Assembly: GCA_900110395.1 (NCBI GenBank)
Contig: FODP01000007.1
Span: 186,001-250,000 of the forward strand
Source of the DNA: Rhodospirillales bacterium URHD0017
GTDB lineage: Bacteria > Pseudomonadota > Alphaproteobacteria > Reyranellales > Reyranellaceae
Reading direction: 5' to 3'
Length of the DNA stretch: 64,000 nucleotides
Position numbers and translations under genes: made by a program
The notes under the pieces: generated by a model
The model's input: the letters and a program-made list of their open reading frames with translations, nothing else
Databases searched by the model: none
Told to the model about the DNA's origin: nothing
Shown here: positions 55,937-64,000 of the stretch, in pieces
How positions within the stretch are numbered: position 1 is the stretch's first letter
Layout: every line of letters begins with the position of its first letter

Positions 55937-56302
55937 TCACCCGATCACCTCGCGGACCTTGGCCAGCATCTGGCGCGGGCTGTACGGCTTGGCGATGTAG
56001 CCGTCGCAGCCCGCCGCGCGCGCCTTCTGCTCGTCGCCGGAGAGCGCATAGGACGTCACCGCGATCACCGGGATCGCCTTCAACGCCGGATCGGCCTTGA
56101 TGCGCCGCGTCGCCTCGTAGCCGTCCATCACCGGCATCTGGATGTCCATCAGGATCAGGTCGGGCTTGTGCTCGACGGCCTTGGCGACGCCCTCGGCGCC
56201 GTCGTGCGCCTCGACCATCTCGTAGCCCGCCATGCCCAAAAGGTCGCGCAGGATCTGGCGGTTGTCCGCGGTGTCCTCGACGACCAGGATCTTCTTGCTC
56301 AT
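55937..56302 (-). CDS. Single-domain response regulator (DivK-like)
   Basis: A 121-residue stand-alone receiver. ILVVEDTADNRQILRDLL holds the acidic pair, LILMDIQMPVMDG the phosphoacceptor Asp, VIAVTSYAL the switch threonine region and YIAKPYSP the conserved Lys. With no output domain, it probably relays phosphate or acts by protein contact, like DivK. It overlaps the kinase gene by ATGA. Confidence 0.93.
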   Translation of the reverse strand: MSKKILVVEDTADNRQILRDLLGMAGYEMVEAHDGAEGVAKAVEHKPDLILMDIQMPVMDGYEATRRIKADPALKAIPVIAVTSYALSGDEQKARAAGCDGYIAKPYSPRQMLAKVREVIG

Positions 56303-59160
56303 TGCGCGGCTTCCTTGATGGGGGACGCGTTGACGGGAACCGTGACCTTGAAGGTCGAGCCCTTGCCGACTTCGGACTCGACGGTGATACGGCCGCCATG
56401 CAGCTCGACGATGCGGCGTGAGATCGAGAGGCCCAAGCCGGTGCCGCCCTTCTTGCGCGTGCTGGTGTTGTCGACCTGCTGGAACTCCTCGAAGATTTTC
56501 GCCTGGTCCTCGGGCGCGATGCCGAAGCCGGTGTCGACCACGCTGAGCTCAAAGCGACCGTCAGCCTCTGCCGCGCGTACCTCGACCGAACCCTGGTCGG
56601 TGAACTTGATGGCATTGCCCACCAGGTTCAGCAGCACCTGCGTCAGCCGGCGCGCATCGCCGGTGCCGGTGGGCAGCCCGGCCGGCACGTCGGAACCCAG
56701 TTTCAGCCCCTTGGTACGAGCCAGCGATTCGGTGGCCGATAGCACCGTCGCCACCATGTCGGTGACGCTGTACTCCTCCATCGCCAGCACGAGCTGGCCG
56801 GCCTCGATCTTGGAGAGGTCGAGCACGTCGTTGATCAGGCCCAGCAGGTGACGGCCGTTGCTTTGTACCCGTTCGAGCACGCCCTGCGCCTTCTCCGAGA
56901 CGTCGCCGTAGAGGCCGTCAGCCATCATCTCGGTGTAGCCGATGATGGCGTTGAGCGGCGTACGCAGCTCGTGGCTCATGTTGGCCAGGAACTGCGACTT
57001 GTGCTGGCTGGCGACCTCGAGCTGGCGGCTCTTCTCCTGGATCTCGGTGAAAAGCTGCACGTTCTGGATGGCGATGACGGCCTGGGCAGCGAAAGTCTCC
57101 AGCAGCTCGATCTGGCGCGGGGTGAAGGCGCCAGGATCGCGGCGGCGCAGGCAGATGCAGCCGATGGCGCGACCCTCCTGCAGCATGGGCGCGTTGAGCT
57201 GGGCGCGAAAGCCATGCTTCACCGCATAGGTCCTGGTCAGCGAATACTCCTGAGCGTCGAGCGACTCGGTATCGACGATGTGGGTTACGCGCGCCTCGAC
57301 GATCGACTGCGCGCGGCTCAGACGGATATCGAGCGGATCACGATGGCCGAGCGGATGGGCCGACAGCGGGCCTTCATGTGCGCTCGAGACGATGTCGTCG
57401 CCGTCACGCAGGAAGACGTGCGCGTCCTCGGCGCCGCAGAAGCGCACCGCCGCCCTGGCTACCGCCTCCATGACCGGCGCCACGTCGGTCGGCGAGCTCG
57501 AGATCACTTGCAGGATCTCGGCGGTTGCCGTCTGTTGTTCGAGCGACTCGCGCAGTTCCGTGAAAAGCCGCACGTTCTGGATGGCGATCACGGCCTGATC
57601 GGCGAAGATCTTGAGGATCTCGATGTGCTTGTCGGTGAAGCGCTCGACGTGGCGGCGCGTCAGCACCATGACGCCGATCGTCTCCCCCTCACGCTGCAGG
57701 GGAACGCCGATCAGCGTGTGTGCGCCGCCCAGCTGCGCCAGGTCGCGGCGCCCGTAATCGGGATCGTTTGGCGCATCTTCGATCTGTACGACCGTGCCGT
57801 GCAGCGCCGTGCGGCCGACCAGGCTGTCGTTGCCGGGCGTGAACGTCTCGCCCTTCACGACATCGACATAGGTGCTGGCGATATGCGCCGACGCCGCCCA
57901 GCGGTAGGCGCCGTCCTTGAACAGGAAGACGGCAGCCTCGTCGGCGCGACACAGGCCGGCCGCGGCGTCGGCCACGGCCTGCAGCACGGGTTCGACGTCG
58001 GTCGGCGATTGCGAGATGACACGCAGGATGCCCGCTGTCGCCGTCTGTTGCTCGAGCGATTCCTGAAGCTCGCGCGTGCGGTCCTCGACCCGCTGTTCTA
58101 GCGTAGCATAGGATTCCTCCAGTGCGGCCGCCGAGCGGTTGAACTGGTTGGCGAGCGATTCCAGCTCGTCGCCGGTCTTGATCGACAGCCGATGGCCAAG
58201 CTCGCCGCTGCCGATGCGCTCGGCACCTGCCTGCAGCGCGCGGATCGGCACCACCATGCGCCGTGCCAGCAACGCGCCGGCCAAGGCCGCGATCAGCAGC
58301 CCCAGCACCAACAGCGACAGGCCGCGCAGGCCAGCATTGATGACGGGCTGCTGCGCCTCGATCGTCGGCACTTCGACGAAGACCAGCCATTTCAGCGCCG
58401 GGATCTCGGCATGGGCGGAGAGCACTGAGACGCCGGCGAGGTTTTTGGCGTCGATCTCGCTGTCGCCGGCGCCGGGCGAGGCGAATGCCGCCGCCACCTG
58501 CGGCAGGCGCTTCATGTCGGTGCCGCGCAGCACCAGCGAGATGTCGGGATGCGCCACCAGCCGGCCCTGCGGGCCGACGACGTAGGCGTAGCCGTCCCTG
58601 CCGACCTTGATCTGCGAGACGACGTCCCAGATGAACTTGAGGTTGATCTCGGCCACGGTGACGCCGCCGCGCCCGCCATGGGCCACCGCCATGGTCATGT
58701 AGGGCTCGGATTCCTTGCGGAAGTACACCGGCCCGAACCACGTGCGCTTGGCCATCGCCTCGACGAAGGCCGGCTCCTTGGAGAGATCGGTGCCGCTGCC
58801 GACCATGTCCATGGTCAGCCGCGAGACTTTCAGCTGCTCGCGACCCTCGCGATCGATCTGCACCAGCTCGGTGATCGCCGGCACCTGGCGCTGCAGCCGG
58901 ACATAGTCGAAACGCCTCTGCTCGACCGGCAGGTTGGCCCATTGCGCCTGCGCCACCCAGCCGATCTGGCGTTCGATCTCGCGCACGAAGGATTCGATGC
59001 GTTGTGCGGCGTTCTCAGCCTTCTCGTGCTGGACCTCGATCGAGGCGCGCCGGTTCTCCTGGTAGACGAACCACAGGCCAAGCGCGGAATTGATCACCAG
59101 CACGGCGGCGACCAGGCCGACGAACAGGACGACGTATTTGAGGAACAGGCCGCGCTTCAC
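56299..59160 (-). CDS. Membrane sensor histidine kinase: Cache-HAMP-GAF-GAF-HisKA
   Basis: A 953-residue kinase. Helix 1 ([20 protein letters not shown]) and helix 2 near residues 280-300 ([20 protein letters not shown]) bracket a periplasmic Cache-like sensor with [25 protein letters not shown] segment, a coiled coil and two GAF domains follow ([20 protein letters not shown] and [20 protein letters not shown] mark matching GAF starts). The kinase core has the H-box [19 protein letters not shown] near residue 730, N-box [15 protein letters not shown] and [13 protein letters not shown]. It overlaps a binding-protein gene upstream and a response regulator downstream by ATGA. The ligand is unknown. 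Confidence 0.94.
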   Translation of the reverse strand: MKRGLFLKYVVLFVGLVAAVLVINSALGLWFVYQENRRASIEVQHEKAENAAQRIESFVREIERQIGWVAQAQWANLPVEQRRFDYVRLQRQVPAITELVQIDREGREQLKVSRLTMDMVGSGTDLSKEPAFVEAMAKRTWFGPVYFRKESEPYMTMAVAHGGRGGVTVAEINLKFIWDVVSQIKVGRDGYAYVVGPQGRLVAHPDISLVLRGTDMKRLPQVAAAFASPGAGDSEIDAKNLAGVSVLSAHAEIPALKWLVFVEVPTIEAQQPVINAGLRGLSLLVLGLLIAALAGALLARRMVVPIRALQAGAERIGSGELGHRLSIKTGDELESLANQFNRSAAALEESYATLEQRVEDRTRELQESLEQQTATAGILRVISQSPTDVEPVLQAVADAAAGLCRADEAAVFLFKDGAYRWAASAHIASTYVDVVKGETFTPGNDSLVGRTALHGTVVQIEDAPNDPDYGRRDLAQLGGAHTLIGVPLQREGETIGVMVLTRRHVERFTDKHIEILKIFADQAVIAIQNVRLFTELRESLEQQTATAEILQVISSSPTDVAPVMEAVARAAVRFCGAEDAHVFLRDGDDIVSSAHEGPLSAHPLGHRDPLDIRLSRAQSIVEARVTHIVDTESLDAQEYSLTRTYAVKHGFRAQLNAPMLQEGRAIGCICLRRRDPGAFTPRQIELLETFAAQAVIAIQNVQLFTEIQEKSRQLEVASQHKSQFLANMSHELRTPLNAIIGYTEMMADGLYGDVSEKAQGVLERVQSNGRHLLGLINDVLDLSKIEAGQLVLAMEEYSVTDMVATVLSATESLARTKGLKLGSDVPAGLPTGTGDARRLTQVLLNLVGNAIKFTDQGSVEVRAAEADGRFELSVVDTGFGIAPEDQAKIFEEFQQVDNTSTRKKGGTGLGLSISRRIVELHGGRITVESEVGKGSTFKVTVPVNASPIKEAAQ

Positions 59161-60134
59161 TCGATGACCTCGTCGGCGCGAGTCAGGATCAGCGGCGGCA
59201 GGTCGAGACCGAGCGTCCGTGCCGTCTTGAGGTTGAGCACCAGCTCGTAGGTCGTCGGGCGCTGCACCGGCAGCTCGGCCGGCTTGGCGCCCTTGAGGAT
59301 GCGGCCGGCATAGCTGCCGAGGATGCGGTACATGTCGGTCCAGCGCGTGCCGTAGCTCGCGAGCCCGCCGTCGATGGCAAACTCGCGCGCCGGGAAGATT
59401 GCCGGCAAATGGCGCTCGTTGGTCAGCGCCACGATGCGGGCGCGGCTGTTGATCAGGAAGGCATCGGCACCGACGGCCAGCGCATCGACCGAGCCCGCCG
59501 GCAAGGACTCGAACGCGCGCTCGATCGCCGAGCTGCCGGCCGCGGTCAGGAGCTTGATCTCTAGGCCGAGTGCTGCAGCAGTCTCGCGGGTGCGCGGCAG
59601 GAGATCCTCGTAGCCTGGATTGTCGGGGTTCATCAGGACGGCAACGGTGCGCGCCTTGGGCAGCATGTCGTGCAGCAGGTCGAGCCGCTTGGCGTCGAGC
59701 TCGTTAGCCCACAAGGTCATGCCGGTCAGGTTGCCTCCCGGCCGGTTGAGGTTGTCGACCAGCCCGATCTTCACCGGATCGGCGCCGGCGCCGAACACGA
59801 CCGGAATGGTCGAGGTCGCCTGCTTGGCCGCGACGGCGACCGGGTTGCCGCCGACGGCGACGATCAGGTCGGGCTTGGTTGCCGCGACCTCGGCCGCCAT
59901 CTTCGCCACGTCGCCATAGCGGCCGTTGGCCCAGCGTATGTCCATGGTGACATTCTGGCCGTCGACAAAGCCCGCGCTCTTGAAGCCTTCGCGAAAAGCT
60001 TCGAGCAAGTGGGCGTCGGTCGCGGCGGAGCGGCCGCTCAGATAAGCGATGCGCGGACCGGAGGGCAATTGTGAGCGTGCGGGCGAAGCGATCCCTGTCG
60101 CGCCGGCGGCCAGCAAAAAATGCCGACGCTTCAC
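59157..60134 (-). CDS. TrpX-type ABC substrate-binding protein (ABC_sub_bind)
   Basis: A 325-residue exported binding protein. The signal sequence RRHFLLAAGATGIASPARS is of the twin-arginine-like or Sec type with an RR pair. The mature part shows PDLIVAVGGNPVAVAAKQAT, IPVVFGAGADPVKIGLVDNL, NRPGGNLTGMT and the family C-terminus YELVLNLKTARTLGLDLPP. Family members bind aromatic amino acids or other compounds for ABC import, but no permease or ATPase lies nearby. It overlaps both the upstream paralog and the kinase gene by ATGA. Confidence 0.93.
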   Translation of the reverse strand: MKRRHFLLAAGATGIASPARSQLPSGPRIAYLSGRSAATDAHLLEAFREGFKSAGFVDGQNVTMDIRWANGRYGDVAKMAAEVAATKPDLIVAVGGNPVAVAAKQATSTIPVVFGAGADPVKIGLVDNLNRPGGNLTGMTLWANELDAKRLDLLHDMLPKARTVAVLMNPDNPGYEDLLPRTRETAAALGLEIKLLTAAGSSAIERAFESLPAGSVDALAVGADAFLINSRARIVALTNERHLPAIFPAREFAIDGGLASYGTRWTDMYRILGSYAGRILKGAKPAELPVQRPTTYELVLNLKTARTLGLDLPPLILTRADEVIE

Positions 60135-61090
60135 TCGATGACCTCGTCGGCCTGCGCCAGCAGGGTGGGCGGAATGGTGACGCCGAGCGCATTGGCGGTC
60201 TTGCGGTTCAGGACCAGCTCGAGGATCGTCGGCTGCTCGATCGGCAGGTTGGCCGGCGCGGCGCCTCCCAGCACACGCACGACATAGAAGCCGATGCGGC
60301 TATAGGCAGCCTCGAGGTTCGGTCCATAGGTCAGGAGCGCGCCGGCGCGCGCGACGCTGGCCCAGCCGGAGACGACCGGCACGTTGCGGGCCAGGCACTG
60401 GGCACAGGTCGCGGCGGCCTGCTGGACCATGGACGAGCTCGGCAGCACGACCAGCGCCTGCGCCCCGCCGTCGAGCGCCTGCCCCACGACGGACTGGATG
60501 TCGGCAGGACTTTGGCTGCGCCAGACGCTGAGCTCGATGCCGGCGCCTTCGACGGTGCGCTGGCAGGCGGCGATCTCGTTCTCCTCGCCGAAGTGACGGG
60601 CGTTGGACAGCAAGGCGATCTTACGGCACGCCGGCAGCATGGTGCGCAGGAAGTCGATGCGCTTGGGATTGAGCTCGACCGACATGAAGCTCATGCCGGT
60701 GGCATTGCCGCCCGGCCGGGCCAGCGACTGGACGATGCCGCCGACGACCGGATCGCCGCTGAAGGCGAACACCACCGGCACCGCGGGCTTGGCCTGCACC
60801 ACCGGTGGGGTGGCGGCGCCCTGGACGACGATCAGGCTTGCGCCCTGCTGCTGCAGCTCGGCAACCTGCTGCGCCGCGGCCTGCGGACCGCTCACGCCGT
60901 AGCGCTCGATCACGCGGACCGTCTCGCCCGCCGGCAGGTTGGCCTTCAGGCCGGCCTCGAGGGCGGCGAAGAAGGGGGCCGTGACTTCGCGCGATTCGGG
61001 CGAGATCCAGCCGATCGTCCGTTCAGCGGCATGGGCGCGGGCCGAGACGAATGCCGCGCCGCCAACTGCGATCAATTCGCGCCGTTTCAA
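60131..61090 (-). CDS. TrpX-type ABC substrate-binding protein (ABC_sub_bind), TTG start
   Basis: A 319-residue paralog of the next gene. It has a short RR signal (KRRELIAVGGAAFVSARAHA), then RTIGWISPES, GASLIVVQGAATPPVVQAKP, IPVVFAF-like PVVFAFSGDPVVGGIV, ARPGGNATGMSF and the C-terminus LELVLNRKTANALGVTIPP. I choose TTG 61090 because GGGAGC lies five bases before it and the signal sequence follows at once; a longer frame to 61195 lacks a signal. First gene of the five-gene sensor operon. Confidence 0.9.
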   Translation of the reverse strand: MKRRELIAVGGAAFVSARAHAAERTIGWISPESREVTAPFFAALEAGLKANLPAGETVRVIERYGVSGPQAAAQQVAELQQQGASLIVVQGAATPPVVQAKPAVPVVFAFSGDPVVGGIVQSLARPGGNATGMSFMSVELNPKRIDFLRTMLPACRKIALLSNARHFGEENEIAACQRTVEGAGIELSVWRSQSPADIQSVVGQALDGGAQALVVLPSSSMVQQAAATCAQCLARNVPVVSGWASVARAGALLTYGPNLEAAYSRIGFYVVRVLGGAAPANLPIEQPTILELVLNRKTANALGVTIPPTLLAQADEVIE

Positions 61091-61193
61091 TCTGTGCTCC
61101 CTCAGCCCCGGCGCGACTCTAGGCAGATCGCACCGTCTTGGCGAGCCGCCGCGGCCCCGATTCATGCTAGCGTCGACGCTATTGGAGGTCCTC

Positions 61194-61856
61194 ATGCCCG
61201 ACGCCCTGGCACCCCGCTCGCCCGCCCTGCTCGATGCCGCCGGTGCCGCCGCCCTGGTTGGTTCCTACGCCGCCGTGTCCAAGGGCGCGGCGCTGAAGGA
61301 CATCGGCCGTATCGATTCGCACATGGGCCGCTTCATCGGTCTGTCGCCGCTCTGCCTGGTCGCCACCGCCGATGCTTCCGGCAAGCAGGACGTCACGCCG
61401 CGGGGCGACCCGCCGGGCTCGTTCAAGGTGCTGGACGAGCGCACGATCGCCTTGGCCGACCGGCCGGGCAACAACCGGCTCGATACGCTGAAAAACCTGC
61501 TGGAGAATCCCGAGATCGCGCTGATCTTCCTGGTTCCGGGAGTCACCGAGACGGTGCGCGTCGCGGGCACGGCGCGGCTCTCGGTCGATCCCGAGTTGCT
61601 GGCTTCGATGGCGGTGCAGGGCAAGGAGCCCAGGTGCGCCATCGTGATCTCGGTGCGCCAGGCCTACCTGCACTGCGCCAAGGCGCTGCTGCGCTCCCGG
61701 CTGTGGCAGCCCGACTATGCGCAGCCCAAGGGCACATTCCCCTCGATCAGCCGCATGGTCGGCGACCAGATCGGGCTCAGCGAACAGGACAAGAAGACGG
61801 CCGAGGCTCGCACCGAGCGCGCCTACAAGGACGGGCTATGGGCGCCTATACCGTAA
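61194..61856 (+). CDS. FMN-dependent pyridoxamine 5'-phosphate oxidase-like flavoprotein
   Basis: A 220-residue PPOX-type split-barrel protein. LVATADASGKQDVTPRGDPP and FKVLDERTIALADRPGNNRL are typical of the MSMEG_1061-like FMN-dependent group, as is the late RSRLWQPDYAQPKGTFPS. Such proteins bind FMN or F420 and reduce small molecules. The substrate is unknown. GGAGGTCCTC precedes ATG 61194. Its 3' end overlaps the start of the desaturase gene by 19 bases, so the two are translationally linked. Confidence 0.88.
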   Translation: MPDALAPRSPALLDAAGAAALVGSYAAVSKGAALKDIGRIDSHMGRFIGLSPLCLVATADASGKQDVTPRGDPPGSFKVLDERTIALADRPGNNRLDTLKNLLENPEIALIFLVPGVTETVRVAGTARLSVDPELLASMAVQGKEPRCAIVISVRQAYLHCAKALLRSRLWQPDYAQPKGTFPSISRMVGDQIGLSEQDKKTAEARTERAYKDGLWAPIP

Positions 61857-62761
61857 CCGGCCAGCGCGCCCGCCAGATGCGGGTCGTGCCGGCGGAGGTG
61901 CTGAAGCGCCTCTACACCCGGTCCGACCGGCACGGGCTGGTCCAGACGGCAGCGCATCTGGCGCTGCTGGTCGCCGGCGGCTGGCTGGTGCTTGCGACCA
62001 GGGACACATGGTTGGTGGTGCCGGCGCTGCTGGTGCAGGGTCTCTTCATCAATTCGCTGTTCGGCGCCATGCACGAGTCGGTGCATTACGGCTCGTTCAA
62101 GACGCGCTGGATGGCGGACGTGCTCGCCTTCTTCTCCGGTGCGGCGATCCTGAACAATGCCGGCTTCTATCGGCACTATCACATGGCGCATCATCGCTAC
62201 ACGCAGGATCCCGCGCGTGATCCCGAGCTCGTGACCTCGGGCACACCGACGACGTGGGGCCAATACCTGTTCCGTGTCAGCTCGATCCCGTTCCTGATGC
62301 TGCGCCTGCGCGACATCTTCCTGTTCCCGTTCGGCTATCGCGGCGACGTCGACTACATCCATCCCTCGGCGTGGCCCGAGGCGCGCCGGTGGGGTCGCTG
62401 GCTGCTGGCGCTCTATGCCGTGCTGATCGTGGGTTCGATCGCGCTGCAGACGACGGTCGTGCTGTGGGTCTGGTTCTTCCCGCTGCTGGTCGGCCTGCCG
62501 TTCCTGCGGCTTTATCTGTTGTGCGAGCACACGCTCTGCCCGAACTCCGACGACGGCTTCGCCAATACGCGCACGACGCTCAGCAATCCGATCGTGCGCT
62601 TCCTGATGTGGAACCTGCCGTACCACGCCGAGCATCACCTGTTCCCCAACATCGCCTTCCATAATTTGCCCGAGGCGCATCGCCATCTGCGGCCGCACCT
62701 GAAGTACGTCGCCAAGGGTTACATCCAGGTGCAGCGCGAGATCGTGCGTTCTCTGACGTGA
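61838..62761 (+). CDS. Membrane fatty acid desaturase
   Basis: A 307-residue desaturase with the histidine boxes of the family: GAMHESVHYG near residue 76, HYHMAHHRYTQ near residue 111 and PYHAEHHLFPNIAFH near residue 262, which hold the di-iron centre. Two hydrophobic hairpins (LALLVAGGWLVLAT and LQTTVVLWVWFFPLLVGLPF) anchor it. It may desaturate acyl lipids or hydroxylate a terpenoid or carotenoid. ATG 61838 lies inside the end of the preceding gene. The 19-base overlap suggests a functional pair with the flavoprotein. Confidence 0.9.
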   Translation: MGAYTVTGQRARQMRVVPAEVLKRLYTRSDRHGLVQTAAHLALLVAGGWLVLATRDTWLVVPALLVQGLFINSLFGAMHESVHYGSFKTRWMADVLAFFSGAAILNNAGFYRHYHMAHHRYTQDPARDPELVTSGTPTTWGQYLFRVSSIPFLMLRLRDIFLFPFGYRGDVDYIHPSAWPEARRWGRWLLALYAVLIVGSIALQTTVVLWVWFFPLLVGLPFLRLYLLCEHTLCPNSDDGFANTRTTLSNPIVRFLMWNLPYHAEHHLFPNIAFHNLPEAHRHLRPHLKYVAKGYIQVQREIVRSLT

Positions 62762-62762
62762 G

Positions 62763-62843
62763 CGCTGGGGGCGCGCGACTCCAGTCGCGCGTCTTTGTTG
62801 AAACAGCAGAAGATCGCGCCACTGGAGTGGCGCGCCCCCAGCG
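62763..62843. repeat. Family B palindrome, inverted orientation
   Basis: CGCTGGGGGCGCGC and GCGCGCCCCCAGCG outer arms enclose CGACTCCAGTCGC and GCGCCACTGGAGTGGCGC. The centre (AACAGCAGAAGATCGCG) is the reverse complement of the centre of the copy at 55849-55932, so the unit is asymmetric and inserted the other way round. The next gene's ribosome-binding site GAGGAGAG begins directly after it. Confidence 0.8.
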
Positions 62844-62855
62844 AGGAGAGCTGAC

Positions 62856-63842
62856 GTGAGGACTAGCGAAGGCTCCTTCGAGTGCGGCGACCTCGCCCTG
62901 CAGCGCGGCGGCACGCTCAAGGGCGCGCGCATCGTCTACAAGACCTTCGGCACGCTCTCGCCCAAGCGCGACAACGTCATCCTCTATCCGACGAGCTACT
63001 CGGCGCACCACACCGATATCGAATGGCTGGTGAAGGTCGAGCACTGCCTCGATCCCAGCCGCTATTTCATCGTCATTCCCAACATGTTCACCAACGGCCT
63101 GTCGTCCTCGCCGTCGAACACGCCCCAGGGCGCGGTGGGCGAATTCCCTGAGGTCACGACCTACGACAACGTCATGCAGCAGCGGCGGCTGCTGGCCGAG
63201 CTGTTCGGCGTCGACCGCGTGAAGATGGTCTACGGCTGGTCGATGGGCGCTCAGCAGGCCTATCACTGGGCGGCGCTGTTCGGCGAGGCGGTCGAGCGCA
63301 TCGTCGTCAATTGCGGTTCGGCCAAGACCGCGCCGCACAACTTCGTGTTCTTGGAAGGCGTGCGCACGGCTGTTCAGAACGCGCGCACGCCGCAGGACGG
63401 GCTGCGCGCCATGGGCCGCATCTATGCCGGCTGGGCGCTGAGCCAGACCTTCTATCGCCGCGAGATGTGGCGCGGGCTGGGCTTTGCCAGCCTGGAGGAT
63501 TTTCTGGTGCGGTCGTGGGAGGCCAACTTCCTGCGCCGCGACGCGCGCGACCTGATGGCCCAGCTCTGGACCTGGCAGAACGGCGACATTTCGGCCAACG
63601 ACCTTTACCGCGGCGATCTCCAGATGGCGCTGGCCGGCATCAAGGCCAAGGTGCTGCTGATGCCCTCGGCCACCGACCTCTATTTTCAGACCGACGACAA
63701 CCGGGCGGAACTGCCCCACCTGAAGTACGGCAGGCTGGTCGAAATCCCGTCGGTATGGGGCCATCGCGCCGGCAATCCCAACGCCAACCCCGAGGACGCG
63801 GCGTTCGTCGATAAGCAGGTCGAGGCTCTGCTGAACGAGTAG
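62856..63842 (+). CDS. MetX-like alpha/beta hydrolase or acyltransferase
   Basis: A 328-residue protein of the homoserine O-acetyltransferase-like alpha/beta fold family. ARIVYKTFGTLSPKRDNVIL begins the fold, the nucleophile serine is in MVYGWSMGAQQAYHWA near residue 128, the acid in MPSATDLYFQ and the histidine in VWGHRAGNPNANPED. It lacks the full lid of true MetX enzymes, so a general acyltransferase or hydrolase is as likely as methionine biosynthesis. GAGGAGAGCTGAC precedes the ATG. Confidence 0.85.
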   Translation: MRTSEGSFECGDLALQRGGTLKGARIVYKTFGTLSPKRDNVILYPTSYSAHHTDIEWLVKVEHCLDPSRYFIVIPNMFTNGLSSSPSNTPQGAVGEFPEVTTYDNVMQQRRLLAELFGVDRVKMVYGWSMGAQQAYHWAALFGEAVERIVVNCGSAKTAPHNFVFLEGVRTAVQNARTPQDGLRAMGRIYAGWALSQTFYRREMWRGLGFASLEDFLVRSWEANFLRRDARDLMAQLWTWQNGDISANDLYRGDLQMALAGIKAKVLLMPSATDLYFQTDDNRAELPHLKYGRLVEIPSVWGHRAGNPNANPEDAAFVDKQVEALLNE

Positions 63843-63888
63843 GATTTACTGCTAAGGTAAGGCTGTTCTCGCTGAAGGATCGTGCGCC

Positions 63889-64000
63889 ATGCCAGACACC
63901 CTTCTCCCCCGCGACGGCCTGGTTATCGTCGCCAAACGTGATTGCCCGACCTGCGTGCTGGTCGAGCCGGTGATGCAGAGCCTCGACCGCGCCGGTCCGC
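63889..64000 (+). CDS. Thioredoxin-like protein, 3' end missing
   Basis: Only the first 37 codons are present: a short start (MPDTLLPRDG) then LVIVAKRDCPTCVLVEPVMQ, with a CPTC redox motif at the end of a first beta-strand. This fits a thioredoxin- or peroxiredoxin-like domain. The window ends inside it. Confidence 0.6.
   Translation, partial: MPDTLLPRDGLVIVAKRDCPTCVLVEPVMQSLDRAGP

Noticed and set aside
1..64000. tRNA or rRNA genes
   Set aside because: No cloverleaf-like block with a TTCGA arm or rRNA signature was found in the intergenic regions on reading; a covariance search would be needed to be final.

Overview
The window is high-GC, gene-dense alphaproteobacterial chromosome. The evidence is an rph/rdgB/hemW-hrcA neighbourhood, a complete system I cytochrome c maturation operon, two orphan TrpX-type binding proteins as in Bradyrhizobium and Reyranella, a GGAAC-N17-CGTT (EcfG-type) promoter, and dispersed GC-rich palindromes between and inside genes. 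A Reyranella-like or rhizobial relative is my best guess from memory of such genomes; no rRNA or marker gene is present to fix it. I see no tRNA, rRNA, CRISPR array, insertion sequence or prophage, so this looks like core chromosome with patches of lineage-specific genes.

Layout. 1-4.5 kb: a membrane cyclase (cut by the window edge), a methyltransferase and an MBL-fold hydrolase on the minus strand, then hspQ. 3.6-8.2 kb: a coupled minus-strand operon rph-rdgB-hemW-periplasmic binding protein, divergent from hrcA. 8.2-15 kb: LysR/esterase pair, L,D-transpeptidase, FAH hydrolase plus enolase-superfamily dehydratase, zinc metallopeptidase, xthA and a GlsB-type stress protein. 15.2-18.9 kb: an unusual ABC exporter with a cNMP-binding protein and a methyltransferase. 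19.1-25.8 kb: a tightly overlapping glycan cluster (four glycosyltransferases, histidine phosphatase, deacetylase-like protein). 25.8-29.9 kb: a peptide-type ABC importer without a binding protein. 30.0-30.2 kb: a probable small RNA with C-rich loops. 30.2-37.3 kb: ccmABCDEFGHI. 37.5-42.8 kb: a cyclase-TPR protein, a PAP2/haloperoxidase-family protein with 15 Leu-Gly-Gly repeats, and a subtilase with a Lys/Ser-rich tail. 42.9-54.7 kb: mostly small envelope, stress and hypothetical proteins, with a cold-shock gene, NYN protein, hemolysin III, transglutaminase, patatin, a broken gene and two copies of a possible RNA leader. 54.8-61.1 kb: a coupled operon of two binding proteins, a Cache-GAF-GAF kinase, a response regulator and a response regulator-cyclase. 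61.2-64 kb: flavoprotein, fatty acid desaturase, MetX-like hydrolase and a truncated thioredoxin-like gene.

How it fits together. Cyclic nucleotide signalling recurs: three class III cyclases and one cNMP-binding protein lie within 55 kb. Many genes overlap by ATGA, so gene order probably reflects function. The strongest candidates for undescribed biology are the binding-protein/kinase/cyclase operon, the sRNA at about 30.1 kb, the ABC protein with a threefold repeated insert and degenerate ATPase motifs, the low-complexity PAP2/subtilase pair, and the repeated leader near 43.3 and 48.6 kb. All of these come from reading the sequence; no database search was possible.
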